From the NCBI GenBank assembly GCA_036186865.1, contig AP025041.1:37557224-37621223 (forward strand): a DNA stretch of 64,000 nt, read 5' to 3'. Positions 46,901-57,363 of the stretch are shown in pieces. The notes beneath the pieces are model-generated. The model saw only the letters and a program-made list of their open reading frames with translations. It searched no databases and had not been told where the DNA came from. A program made the position numbers and the translations under genes. Each line of letters begins with the position of its first letter. Positions within the stretch are counted from its first letter, which is position 1. The stretch comes from Eustoma russellianum (taxonomy: Eukaryota; Streptophyta; Magnoliopsida; Gentianales; Gentianaceae).

Positions 46901-48473
46901 CAGTGTTTCTTTCAATCGAAGAAAAAGGAGCCTTAGTCATTTTTGCTTCAATACAAACTTGACATTTTTCCTTAGTCAAATTCAGTTTAGGCAACAAATC
47001 AAGATTAATCATTCTTTGAATTGATTTGTAATTAATGTGTCCCAAACGTAAATGCCATAAACAAGAAGACTCAAGCATATAAGCAGAAGTAGATGTATTT
47101 TTATTAGCCTCTACGGGCACAACTTTTTCTTTCTTAGGTACAATGGTCACAACGTTTAACTTAAACATTCTGTCTACCAAGTACCCCTTTCCCAAGTACA
47201 ACCCATTCTTAGTAATGATAACTTTTTTAGACTCCAAGAAGAGTCTAAAACCATGCATCACCATCAAAGCGCCAGAGATCAAATTCTTCCTAATATCAGG
47301 AACATGCAAAACATTCTGCAGAGTCAGACACTTTCCAGAAGTCAACTTTAGAACAACATTTCCTTCACCTTCAATCTTCGATGAAGCATCATTTCCCATG
47401 TAAATCTGTGCACCATCAACATGCTTGTATTCTGTGAACATTGCCTTGCTTGCACAAACATGTCTTGTAGCCCCCGTGTCCAGCCACCACGCGCGTGGAT
47501 TTCCCATAATGTTGCATTCACTTACAACAGCACAAAGATCCAGATTTTCCATTGCACAAACCAGATTCGCCTTCACTTTCTCTTGCCTCTTCTTCGGCTT
47601 GCAACAGTCACTGCTCTGGTGCCCCTGAATGCCACAGTTGTAGCATTTTCCTGTGAACTTTTTGGCGATCTCTTTGCCTTTGTTGTTCACTCCCAACTTG
47701 CCTTTCTTTTTCTTCGTCGCCTCTGCAATATGAGCCTTTGCTTGACCAGAGTATTGAGCAAACTTTTTTTTAGATCTGCGGTTGTCTTCTTCGATACGCA
47801 ATCGAACAATCAGATCTTCCAAGGACATCTCATTTCGCTTATGTTTGAGATAGCTCCTGAATTCCCTCCACGAAAGAGGTAGCCTCTCAATCACAGCAGC
47901 AACAAGGAAAGATTCACTAAGGGACATACCCTCTTCTTCCATTTCAGCCACTAACATCTGAAGTTCCTCAATCTGAGAAATAACAGTTTTGGAATCAGTC
48001 ATCTTAAAATCAAGAAATTTACCAATGATAAATTTCTTCGCACCAGCATCCTCTGTCCTGTATTTTTTGTCTAAAGCCTGCCATAAAGATTTTGCAGTCT
48101 TAAAGGTACTATACAGTCCATACAGAGAATTATCGAGACAACTTAAAATATGACTCAAACAGACATAATCACTCTATTTCCATGCTTCAGCCATCAATCT
48201 ATTCTGCATATTCATGTTCTGATCCTCGACTGGTATCACCACTGGAGGATCCTCGCTCAGCATCTTGTCCAGCCCCAGAGTTGTCAAAAAGAACATCATC
48301 TTCTGCTGCCAACGTTTGAAGAAACTGCCTCCAAACTTCTCTGGTTTCTCAGCCTGTCCAACAGCCGGAACAGGAGCAGGAATGGCAGCGGGTGCAACTG
48401 GAACAGCAGGGTTCACTTCCTCGGACGGACCAAGGTGCACGCCATTGAAGGAGTTCGAACTTTTGTTCTCCAT
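43971..48473 (-). pseudogene. Copia gag-pol polyprotein, unit 2, nearly intact but with stops
   Basis: Gag starts at the ATG at 48473 (MENKSSNSFNG). It meets an amber stop at 48176-48174 after AEAWK, then is open for 995 codons, 48158-45171. Domains in order: gag; zinc knuckle CYNCGIQGHQSSDC; protease WWLDTGATRHVCAS; integrase with its zinc region (CLWHLRLGH ... CQVCIEAK) and catalytic Asp, Asp, Glu in LIHTDVCD, RSDRGGEYD and GIAERKNRT; reverse transcriptase with DVKTAFLNGDLEEEIYMEQ and YVDDMLIMGS. RNase H is cut by three stops: Tyr to stop at 45171-45173, Trp to stop near 44881, and the shared TGA at 44718-44720. As read, it cannot make a complete polyprotein. Confidence 0.92.
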
Positions 48474-48603
48474 TTCAGATTCTGTAAACGCAATACAGAA
48501 ACAGAACACGAAACCAATTAGTCTCGTACAAATAGGCGCTGTAGACGCAACCAGAAAACCAAAACAGATTACAACATATATACAAGTTCGTCTTAAGAAC
48601 AAG

Positions 48604-49721
48604 TGTACAGTGTGCGTTCGGGTGAATCGACAAAAAATGCAAGCAAAACCGAGGCGAGTCTAAGGACTCTGTCCTTAAGACGAATTGCTCCGGTATACTG
48701 TGCCCAACCAGTGAAGCAAACGTCTCCCAGGATACAACGGCAAACAATTCACACGAACAGCACTGCAACGTAGGAACTCATCGAACCTGTAAGCGCTCTG
48801 ACTTCACGATCACTGTAAGGAATGAATGCAGCAGTATGTATGCAAAGGAGGAAGCAGAAGAAAGTGAAAAATTTCGCAGGCTTTAGAGGTCTGGAGAGCA
48901 GGCCTTTAAATAGGGGAAAATGAAATAGCAGTTTTCGATCTCAGTCGTTGGATCTGGCAGTTTTCATCCACAACCGTTAGATCGTAAACCGTGACTGTTT
49001 TAAACGTAGACCGTCAGATCTGACGGTTTTCATCCACAACCGTTAGATGAAAAACCGTAGGAGTTTTAAATCTCAGCCTTTGGATCAGAAACCGTTGACA
49101 GTTTTAAATCTCAGCCTTTGGATCGCAATCCGCGTCAACTTTTAATCTCAGCCTTTAGATCTTCTCAGAATTTTATTGACCATACGATTAAGAGAATTTA
49201 TTTTTCTGGAAAATTTAATGAAAAATTCTCAAAAAAGATAAGAACAGGCCACGAAGCCACGAGCCGAGTCGGCCGGGCACGCGGACGGCGGCGCGTGCGT
49301 GTGTGGTGAACCTTGCCTGAGCTGCGTCCTGACTCCGTCAAAAACTTCTCTTGCCCAAGGACACATTTTAGAAAGCTCCAACTAAAACTATATATGGTGG
49401 CCTTTTCATCTCAAGTGGCCAATGTGGTATTCCACTTAAGGGGTGATGTGTTCACTCCTCAAGAGGCTACATCACCACTTTTCCAATTTCCTTCCAATTT
49501 TACTCCAACTTTGAGCATTAATTTCTCATTCAACCGGTATCAGAATCGAGTGATTCAAAAGCCTAAAGGCATCTACTTGTCACGTAGATAATTTAGAAAT
49601 TATTAGTTTTCGTTTTTGATTAACGAACACTAATCATAATTAAGCTCAAAATATGGTGATTGTCAACTTTTGACAAACCCATTTGCCCAAACTTTTCCAA
49701 TTCACTTCAATTTCTCCAACA
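48604..49721 (-). repeat. Copia LTR C (5'-most)
   Basis: 1118 bp, TG...CA. It differs from both A and B at many sites in its right half (GGGCACGCGGACGG, CAACCGG, AAAGGCATC, AAAATATGGTGATTG). It agrees with B in most of the left half. Confidence 0.9.
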
Positions 49722-50997
49722 AAAAATACGCCTAATTTCTGGCTAACTTGTTGGAAAAACTTGCCGAAGTGATTATAATGTTACGTATTTAAAAAAAGAG
49801 TAGACTAAATGTTTAATAAATAAGTTTAATGGGCAAAATATTTCTATAAAAATAATTTAATTACCTCAAATGTAATTTGTCATAAGATCAACTAGCGTTG
49901 GACTGCAAACGATGCGATTTAAATCAAATAATTTTTTTATATGTCGAACGCACATGTCGCCAAATTTGGAATATTTGAACTCAGCTTAAACATGAAATAA
50001 AATATCGAGCTTACCTCCAATTGATTTTGAAAAACTCAAGCTTGGTTAGATATTATGAAGCTTTTCCAATATCTATGGTCATGTGAGTTTACACTGTCTA
50101 AGCCTCAAGGAGTTCACGAAGGAAATCAGGAACTCAACGATTTTTTAGGTTGGCAATCTTCTGACAGGGACCACTGCAAGGTGCCTACTTCAAACCAGGC
50201 CAGCAACCCTCTAACCCAATTGGACCGGACACAATGGCTTCGCCATTACTGGCCCAGACAGCAGTATTGCACCCATGCTGCGTGTGTACTGGTTCGAACC
50301 TACGCTTTTCTGGAGCAATGTCCCAATCCGAATACCAACTGAGCATACCCTGGAGGACCTTGGTTAGATATTCAAATAACAAGTTGATTGTTCGAATCAA
50401 ATATACATTCAAAACGTCTTGACCATCAATATCTATACTTGTCCAATACATAATTGATTGTGTATCACAATATATAATGGACCATGTAATAAAAATAGAA
50501 ATAATTACTTTTACATCTCTTGTGTATAGGTACAGTTATCTTTAGATTCTTTTTAGTTTAAAATTTTACTTTTACACCCATTGTTTTTTAGACTAAACTA
50601 GAAATAGTTAGTTTTCAGTCCAAGTTAAAAGAAAATTATCACATTTTAACCCCTATAGTTGATAGATGATTTCTGATACTCCTTTTAATTTAAAGCGTTA
50701 TACCTTCAAACCACATGTTGCTTTGGACAAAAGATATAATTTGGTTAAATTTGAACAAAAACTCTTATTTTTAGTTTAATTAAAAACATAGAGAGTTGAA
50801 AGATCGACTGTTAAACTAGAGAGGGTAGGAATAATTATACCTAAACACAGAAAATGTAAACAAAGTCTCATGTGTTTGGTTAAAAAACATATGAAGTGTA
50901 AATGAGGTTTTTAAAATAGAGATTGTGTAAGAGTAATACATATAAACAGAAGAGATGTAGAAATTATTATTCCACAAAAATAATGGATGAAATATAT
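49722..50997. other. Spacer between two Copia elements, no gene seen
   Basis: AT-rich DNA. A GGTTCGAACC word near 50292 resembles a tRNA B box, but no tRNA fold or A box is placed correctly. No other repeat or gene seen. Confidence 0.5.
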
Positions 50998-51245
50998 TGT
51001 GAATTATTATGGTGTTAGTGGGGATAGTAGATACCAAATATTTACACCCACTAAGGAAGTGGATGTCCAAACATTAACACCCACTAAGGATCATGATAAT
51101 AGTAGGTATTAATATTAAGAATAGGTTATAATTTTCATATCCTATAAATAGGACAACTTCTTGTAAGATTTGATACACCTTTGAAGAATATATATTATAC
51201 AATTTTCTTGTTGTTTACTTTATATTATTCTTTGAGTTTATAACA
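50998..51245 (+). repeat. 5' LTR of the plus-strand Copia
   Basis: 248 bp from TGTGAATTATTATGG to GTTTATAACA. It contains a TATA-like CCTATAAATAGG near 51144. It is nearly identical to the 3' LTR, which has an additional 19 bp (a repeated ACCATTAACACCCACTAAG segment). Confidence 0.9.
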
Positions 51246-51260
51246 TGTTATCAGCACGAC
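51246..51260 (+). promoter_or_regulatory. Primer binding site of the plus-strand Copia
   Basis: TGTTATCAGCACGAC follows directly after the LTR end. It resembles the tRNA-Met-derived sites of other plant Copia elements, with changes from TGGTATCAGAGC. Confidence 0.65.
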
Positions 51261-52440
51261 GACTTTACCTGCTATAGAAGATCCATTGTGGTAAGAATTG
51301 TTTTTGGTTTTAGTTTTTGTTTTGTGTTCTTAGCTCCAGTTGACAAGGCGTTCGAGCATGCTGTGGTTTTTTACCTCTGTGATGGTCACATTTTAGTAGA
51401 AGGAAATCTTTAAGCAGTACATCATCCTTTTTGATTTGCTATAGTTTCTGTTTCCTCTCTTGAGCAAAAATATTTTTTTGTGATGGGCTACGTCAAAATT
51501 CAACGCCTTTAGTTGGTGTTCCACAGATTTCCTCCTGCTGTCGTTTATACTCACAATGCTTATCGTTACATCAAGTTTTCTATACTTAATGGTTTTCACT
51601 ATTTTATACTGTGTTATTTGGCACATCTTTTTTGTTGACGGCATTATCACATATACTCATTGTTAATATAATGGTTGTTTACTAATGTATATGAGTCTGT
51701 GGATGGACTGTTGTATAAGTGGTTTAGTGTGCTGATGTTTTATGATTATTGTAGCGCCCCGACCCGGACAACGGAATCCGAACCGGTACACCCGTCGTAG
51801 CTTACTGAGAAGACTACAAGACGTCTCATCTCTCGTATACACATCATCAATGACGTAAGAGAAATAAGTGCGGAAACATATCTCGTGAATCTAAATCATC
51901 AACGCAGTACATCAAAAGACAAAGTGAATACCAAAATCTGTGTATGGTCGCAGCCAACTAAATCCTCAAATGAACTAAGAACAGAAATGACATAATCTAT
52001 CTAATCAATTCCCTCAACAAAGTCTAGGCATCCCATTCTGCCCACTCGCCGTCGTCCTCAATGAAAATCATATCGTAGCTAGGCTCATTTGCAATGACAA
52101 AGGCAGTACCCTTAGCGAAAAACGCTAGCAAGTAACCCGCTTATAAGACATACGAGATCAACACATGGCAAGACATGAGTAATATATCATTCAAGGGATG
52201 ATGGGACACATGTCTTGTAAAACTTCCAAATATATAGGTGAATAACGTAATAAAGCAAGTACAACAATTCGCACGCAAATAACAATTAATTGGCTATCAA
52301 ATTCCACGCACATCCATACCACATCGACTCACGTGATGCATGTCAAAATATGCACTACACTACACAGTCACAAATGCATGAGCCATTTCTTTTCAAAACA
52401 GTGCAATGCATGTCACAATGTCCGGTCTCGTAACTCGTTA

Positions 52441-52730
52441 CCCTGTAACGCACCCCGGCTTATATTTCCATCCCGGTTAACATTACAGGCCTCGTTATGC
52501 TCTGTGATGCACCTCGGCTTATATTTCCATCCCGATTAACATCACAGACCTCGTAATACTCTGCAATGCACCTCGGCTTATATTTCCATCCCGATTAACA
52601 TTGCAGAGGACTTTATACCCTGTAACGCACCCTGGCTTATATTTCCATTCCGGTTAACGTTACAGACCTTTTGTGCCCTGTAATGCACCTCGGCTTAAAT
52701 TTCCATCCCGATTAACATTACAGGTCACCT
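52441..52730. repeat. Five tandem ~59-bp hairpin units (left LTR)
   Basis: Units start at 52443, 52502, 52561, 52620 and 52678. Each has an outer inverted repeat of 8-10 bp and an inner one of 4 bp around CTTATATTTCCAT. Outer pairs: CCTGTAACG/CATTACAGG (one mismatch), TCTGTGATG/CATCACAGA, CTCTGCAATG/CATTGCAGAG, CTGTAACG/CGTTACAG and CCTGTAATG/CATTACAGG. Inner pairs: CCGG/CCGG, TCGG/CCGA, TCGG/CCGA, CTGG/CCGG (with a wobble) and TCGG/CCGA. The sequence differs between units but pairing is kept. Confidence 0.85.
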
Positions 52731-53214
52731 TCGCAAATCCGTGCCGAAGCACAGCTCTTTTTCAAAACAATATGCAAATGCATGTGTCATGATGCAAGAC
52801 TCCTCGTTGCAATCACATTTTTCGTTCACGTATGCAGTTCATGTTCACATGCGCAAGTACGAGCAACACACAAGATTTCCCTAACTTACACATCAAAGCT
52901 TAGGATTCAACTAGATCGTCAACACTTAACCTTGATTCCAAAAGTCACAAACCAATGCGAGTACCCCTATCTTTCCTTCATGGAACTCTATAACGCCTCG
53001 TACGTTCATTTCCTAACCCTCCCAGGTTATCCTCATTGAAATCCGATTCGAAAACCCCTTTTTAAGTCACCAAGTTGATTCACCATCCTAAGTCAGGTTC
53101 CCAAGACTTAGACTACCTTTAATCAGGTCCTAAGAAGTCTCTAAGGTCACCCAAAGATTCCCCGAGCTTCCCTTTTTCTTCCTCTATTTTCCCACAAGAC
53201 TAATGGACATCATC

Positions 53215-53520
53215 CCCTCACATCGATCGATCGATGTGACATCATACCCTCACATCGATCGATCGATGTCCATCAGAGAACATCGATCTCTCAGCCTCTT
53301 ATACATCGATCGATCGATGTCCGTCAGTGGACATCGATCTCTCAACCCTCACCTACATCGATCGATCGATGTCCGTCAGTGGACATCAATCTCTCAACTT
53401 CTTCCCATTTCGATCGATCGATGTCCGTCAGTGGACATCGATCTCTCAGCCCTCCTATACATCGATCGATCGATGTCCGTCAGTGGACATCGATCTCTGA
53501 CATCGATCGATCGATGTCAG
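53215..53520. repeat. Palindrome array, ~52-bp units (left LTR)
   Basis: Seven copies of CGATCGATCGAT, six within the full 18-bp palindrome ACATCGATCGATCGATGT. Central units start at about 53303, 53355, 53407 and 53459 (52-bp period). Each is followed by a hairpin, CGATGTCC-GTCAGT-GGACATCG. Open frames through the array are a by-product of the 52-bp repeat. Confidence 0.9.
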
Positions 53521-54350
53521 CGTTCCTCCAGGATTTCATCTGCGAACTTCTGCAGAACCATCACTCTAATTGGTTCCAAACGTATCCCAATCAATCCAAG
53601 CCTAAAACCCTACTATAGTCACATGCTTAAACTGCAGATTCAAACGCTATGCACATACCAAACAATGATTCAAGCCTAGTACGCAATCATTCCGACTTTA
53701 TCAATCCAAAAATCTCATCTTTTTCCCTCAAACCCCACGCAACAAAGAAATCACTACAAGAAGAGATTCAAGGGGTTGGAATTCGCAGGATCTCAAATAA
53801 TCCACAACAACAACGAAGGATTTCCATATACTGTGGCCAAATCTCGAAACCAAAACACATAAAGCGTACACATAGATTCACATAATAAAACTACTGCATG
53901 GTGATCCAATTTGATATCAAAATAGGCCATTTCTGTTTCACAAAACGTAGGAACTTATAAGATGATTACTTGCCTTTGATTACTCGAAGAAGAAACGAAG
54001 AACGAATGAGGATTGGATTGATTTCTGGAGAGTTTCTTCTCCTAGGGCTGCAAGGTCTCAAAATCGCCTATGGGGGAATGAGGATGCGTCGTTCTCTGTG
54101 AATGGGGAGGAGAACTGACGTTGTCAGTTTAATAGGGAAAAGGGTAAGATTTGGAGTCTCTAAATTATATCTATTATCTTATTTATCTTAAAGGATAAAC
54201 CTTTATTATTTAATTCTAAAATTAAACACAATTAATTCTAATATTTAATCTTCTCATTAATTTCTAATTAATCCTCGTACTTAATTCCTAATTCATTACC
54301 GTTGACCGTCATTAATCTCCTTTAATTCCTTCTTTGTCCTTTAATTATCC

Positions 54351-55316
54351 ATTCGGGACAATCCTTAATCCTATGGCCCGCCTTCTCACATTTGAAACAC
54401 GCTACGGTAATCTTCCAACACTCACCTGCGTTTCTCCTCTGGCAGTGTGGACATTCTGCGGGTGCTTGTCGGTTGGGTTGATTCTGCTGCAGTGCCCTTT
54501 GAGCTGGCCCCGCTTGTCCTTTCCTAGGAATCTTGACCCAACGTCCGTGTCTACCTCTGATTTGCTCTACCCTCGGCCTCTTGCTCGATTCTTCACGAGG
54601 CTCTCTTGGTTGTGACCTACGCATGTCACTCTCCACTCGGTAACATGCGTCCAGCATCTCCTCAAAAGTTTTCAAACTCGACCCCGCTATAGCCGTCCGT
54701 ATACGGGGGTTCAGACCCTCTTCAAACTTCAGCATTTTCATCCTGTTGTTTTCCAATACTATGGGTGTGAATTTGCCCAAGGCATGGAACCTATCAGCGT
54801 AATCGGAAACAGACATTCTCTCTTGTTCAAACTTGTCAAACTGCCTCATCTTCTCCAAAACGGCAGTCTCAGGCACATAGTAATCCTTGTAGGCCTGCAC
54901 AAACTGGCTCCATTGGATAGGAGGAGTCATCTTGGGCAGAATGCCATTCCACCAGGCATTGGCCCTGCCAATCAGCAACGGTGTGGCCACGTCTACCTTC
55001 AGTTCCTCAGGCACTTGCACCAGCCTGAAGCATTTCTCAATCTCATCCTTCCAAAATCCAGCCACCTCTGGATCAGTGGTCCCTTCAAACGTGGGGCATG
55101 CATCTTCCGCATCTCTCCAATGTAATACCTGATGCCTTGCTGGGGAGGTGGTGGAGGAGGTTGCTGTGGTTGTTGCTGCTGCTGAGCAACCCCTTGAGCT
55201 ATCACTGTGATAGCGTCTATCAGCGATTGTGGAACTAGGACTGGTGGTGGTGGTGGTGGTGGAGGGTTCTCGTTCCCATTTCCACCGTTTCCTTGGTTGT
55301 CTCTTCTGGGAGGCAT
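54351..55316 (-). pseudogene. Gypsy gag (retrotransposon gag domain, zinc knuckle), frameshifted
   Basis: Gag starts at the ATG at 55316 (MPPRRDNQGNGGNGNEN), followed by Pro- and Gln-rich runs and YYIGEMRKMHAPR. It then shifts by one base near 55095. The second frame carries the gag domain (TTDPEVAGFWKDEIEKCF ... WWNGILP ... FEQERMSVSDYADRF) and ends with the cysteine region CPHCQRRNAGECW and the knuckle CFKCEKAGHRIKDC. The first cysteine motif has Asn where relatives usually have His. The frame reads into the LTR and stops at 54322. Only gag remains. Confidence 0.88.
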
Positions 55317-55580
55317 TTTCTGCAAGATCAACGCTTATTAGCATTCAGCAATTCCAAAAATAAATACTGAAAGCCCATATGCGTTGTACAAGGTGGAATT
55401 CGTACGCTAAAATAAAGTATCATTTATTGATTAACTTTTATCGCGCTCACACTCACCCATCCCAATCAAACTTACATATAGGATCACATTCTTAGACCTA
55501 AAGATCAACTTATGGTGAAAATCATAACTTAAGATTCTACATGTCATAACCTAGGTCTCCGAGGTAGATCTGAAGCCTAG

Positions 55581-55592
55581 GCTCTGATACCA
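55581..55592 (-). promoter_or_regulatory. Primer binding site of the Gypsy derivative
   Basis: TGGTATCAGAGC on the minus strand, separated by two bases from the LTR end (TACA). A perfect match to the common plant initiator tRNA-Met site. Confidence 0.92.
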
Positions 55593-56285
55593 CCTGTAGC
55601 GCCCCGACCCGGACAGCGGAATCCGAACCGGTACACCCGTCGTAGCTTACTGAGAAGACTACAAGACGTCTCATCCCTCCTATATACATCATCAATGACG
55701 TAAGAGAAATAAGTGCGGAAACATATCTCGTGAATCTAAATCATCAACGCAGTACATCAAAAGACAAAGTGAATACCAAAATCTGTGTATGGTCGCAGCC
55801 AACTAAATCCTCAAATGAACTAAGAAAAGAAATGACAGAATCTATCTAATCAATTCCCTCAACAAAGTCTAGGCATCCCATTCTGCCCACTCGCCGTCGT
55901 CCTCAATGAAAATCATATCGTAGCTAGGCTCATCTGCAATGACAAAGGCAGTACCCTTAGCGAAAAATGCTAGCAAGTAACCCGCTTATAAGACATACGA
56001 GATCAACACATGGCAAGACATGAGTAATATATCATTCAAGGGATGATGGGACACATGTCTTGTAAAACTTCCAAATATATAAGCGAATAACGTAATAAAG
56101 CAAGTACAACAATTCGCACGCAAATAACAATTCATTGGCTATCAAATTCCACGCACATCCATACCACATCGACTCACGTGATGCATGTCAAAATATGCAC
56201 TACACTACACAGTCACAAATGCATGAGCCATTTCTTTTCAAAACAGTGCAATGCTTGTCACAATGTCCGGTCTCGTAACTCGTTA

Positions 56286-56575
56286 CCCTGTAACGCACCC
56301 CGGCTTATATTTCCATCCCGGTTAACGTTATAGGCCTCGTTATGCTCTTTGATGCACCTCGGCTTATATTTCCATCCCGATTAACATCACAGACCTCGTA
56401 ATACTCTGCAATGCACCTCGGCTTATATTTCCATCCCGATTAACATTGCAGAGGACTTTATACCCTGTAACGCATCCCGGCTTATATTTCCGTCCCGGTT
56501 AACGTTACAGACCTTTTGTGCCCTGTAATGAACCTCGGCTTAAATTTCCATCCCGATTAACATTACAGGTCACCT
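56286..56575. repeat. Five tandem ~59-bp hairpin units (right LTR)
   Basis: Same array as 52441-52730. Some stems are changed: unit 1 now ends CGTTATAGG and restores the pair opposite C; unit 2 has CTTTGATG against CATCACAG, losing one pair; unit 4 has CCGG/CCGG in place of CTGG/CCGG. Confidence 0.85.
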
Positions 56576-57059
56576 TCGCAAATCCGTGCCGAAGCACAGC
56601 TCTTTTTCAAAACAATATGCAAATGCATGTGCCATGATGCAAGACTCCTCGTTGCAATCACATTTCTCGTTCACGTATGCAGTTCATGTTCTCATGCGCA
56701 AGTACGAGCAACACACAAGATTTTCCTAACTTACACATCAAAGCTTAGGCTTCAACTAGATCGTCAACACTTAACCTTGATTCCAAAAGTCATAAACCAA
56801 TGCGAGTACCCCTATCTTTCCTTCATGGAACTCTATAACGCCTCGTACGTTCATTTCCTAACACTTCCAGGTCATCCTCATTGAAATCCGATTCGAAAAC
56901 CCCTTTTTAAGTCACCAAGTTGATTCACCATCCTAAGTCAGGTTCCCAAGACTTAGACTACCTTTAATCAGGTCCTAAGAAGTCTCTAAGGTCACCCAAA
57001 GATTCCCCGAGCTTTCCTTTTTCTTCCTCTATTTTCCCACAAGACTGATGGACATCATC

Positions 57060-57363
57060 CCCTCACATCGATCGATCGATGTGACATCATACCCTCACAT
57101 CGATCGATCGATGTCCATCAGAGAACATCGATCTCTCAGCCTCTTATACATCGATCGATCGATGTCCGTCAGTGGACATCGATCTCTCAACCCTCACCTA
57201 CATCGATCGATCGATGTCCGTCAGTGGACATCGATCTCTCAACTTCTTCCCACTTCGATCGATCGATGTCTGTCAGTGGACATCGATCTCTCAGCCCTCC
57301 TATACATCGATCGATCGATGTCCGTTAGTGGACATCGATCTCTGACATCGATCGATCAATGTC
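57060..57363. repeat. Palindrome array (right LTR)
   Basis: Same array as 53215-53520, with seven ATCGATCGAT-type cores at a ~52-bp central period. The last core is changed to ATCGATCGATCAATG. Confidence 0.9.

Larger units (their letters stand above)
37083..49721 (-). mobile_element. Tandem Copia array: LTR-internal-LTR-internal-LTR
   Basis: Three ~1.1-kb LTRs (A 37083-38194, B 42834-43952, C 48604-49721) separate two internal regions of about 4.6 kb, all on the minus strand. Read 5' to 3' the order is C, unit 2, B, unit 1, A. LTRs start TGTTGGAGAAATTG and end GTACA. A purine-rich tract (TGTGGGGGAT) precedes LTRs A and B. No canonical tRNA-Met primer site follows the LTR. No matching 5-bp target duplication flanks the array (GAAAC at left, AAAAA at right). 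Both units are decayed; unit 2 is better preserved. Confidence 0.93.
51750..54350 (-). repeat. Gypsy 3' LTR (truncated at its U3 start)
   Basis: About 2.6 kb, ending TGTAGCGCCCC at the left (plus view). Nearly collinear with 55595-58212. It lacks the terminal TATGGAGGGTGCGGGGTATA stretch of the other LTR. It includes the hairpin array (52441-52730) and the palindrome array (53215-53520). Confidence 0.92.

Noticed and set aside
50200..50345. Possible tRNA gene with a GGTTCGAACC B box near 50292
   Set aside because: No correctly spaced A box, acceptor stem or anticodon arm could be drawn; the word is palindromic and may be chance.
53215..53520. CRISPR-like array of regularly spaced palindromic repeats
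   Set aside because: Plant nuclear context, repeats lie inside a retrotransposon LTR and the spacers are themselves near-identical, so not CRISPR.
53203..53679. Repeat-rich 158-codon open frame (HIDRSMSVSGHRSLS-type units) in both Gypsy LTRs
   Set aside because: It is a by-product of the 52-bp palindrome array; no start context, no homology, and it lies antisense to the element.
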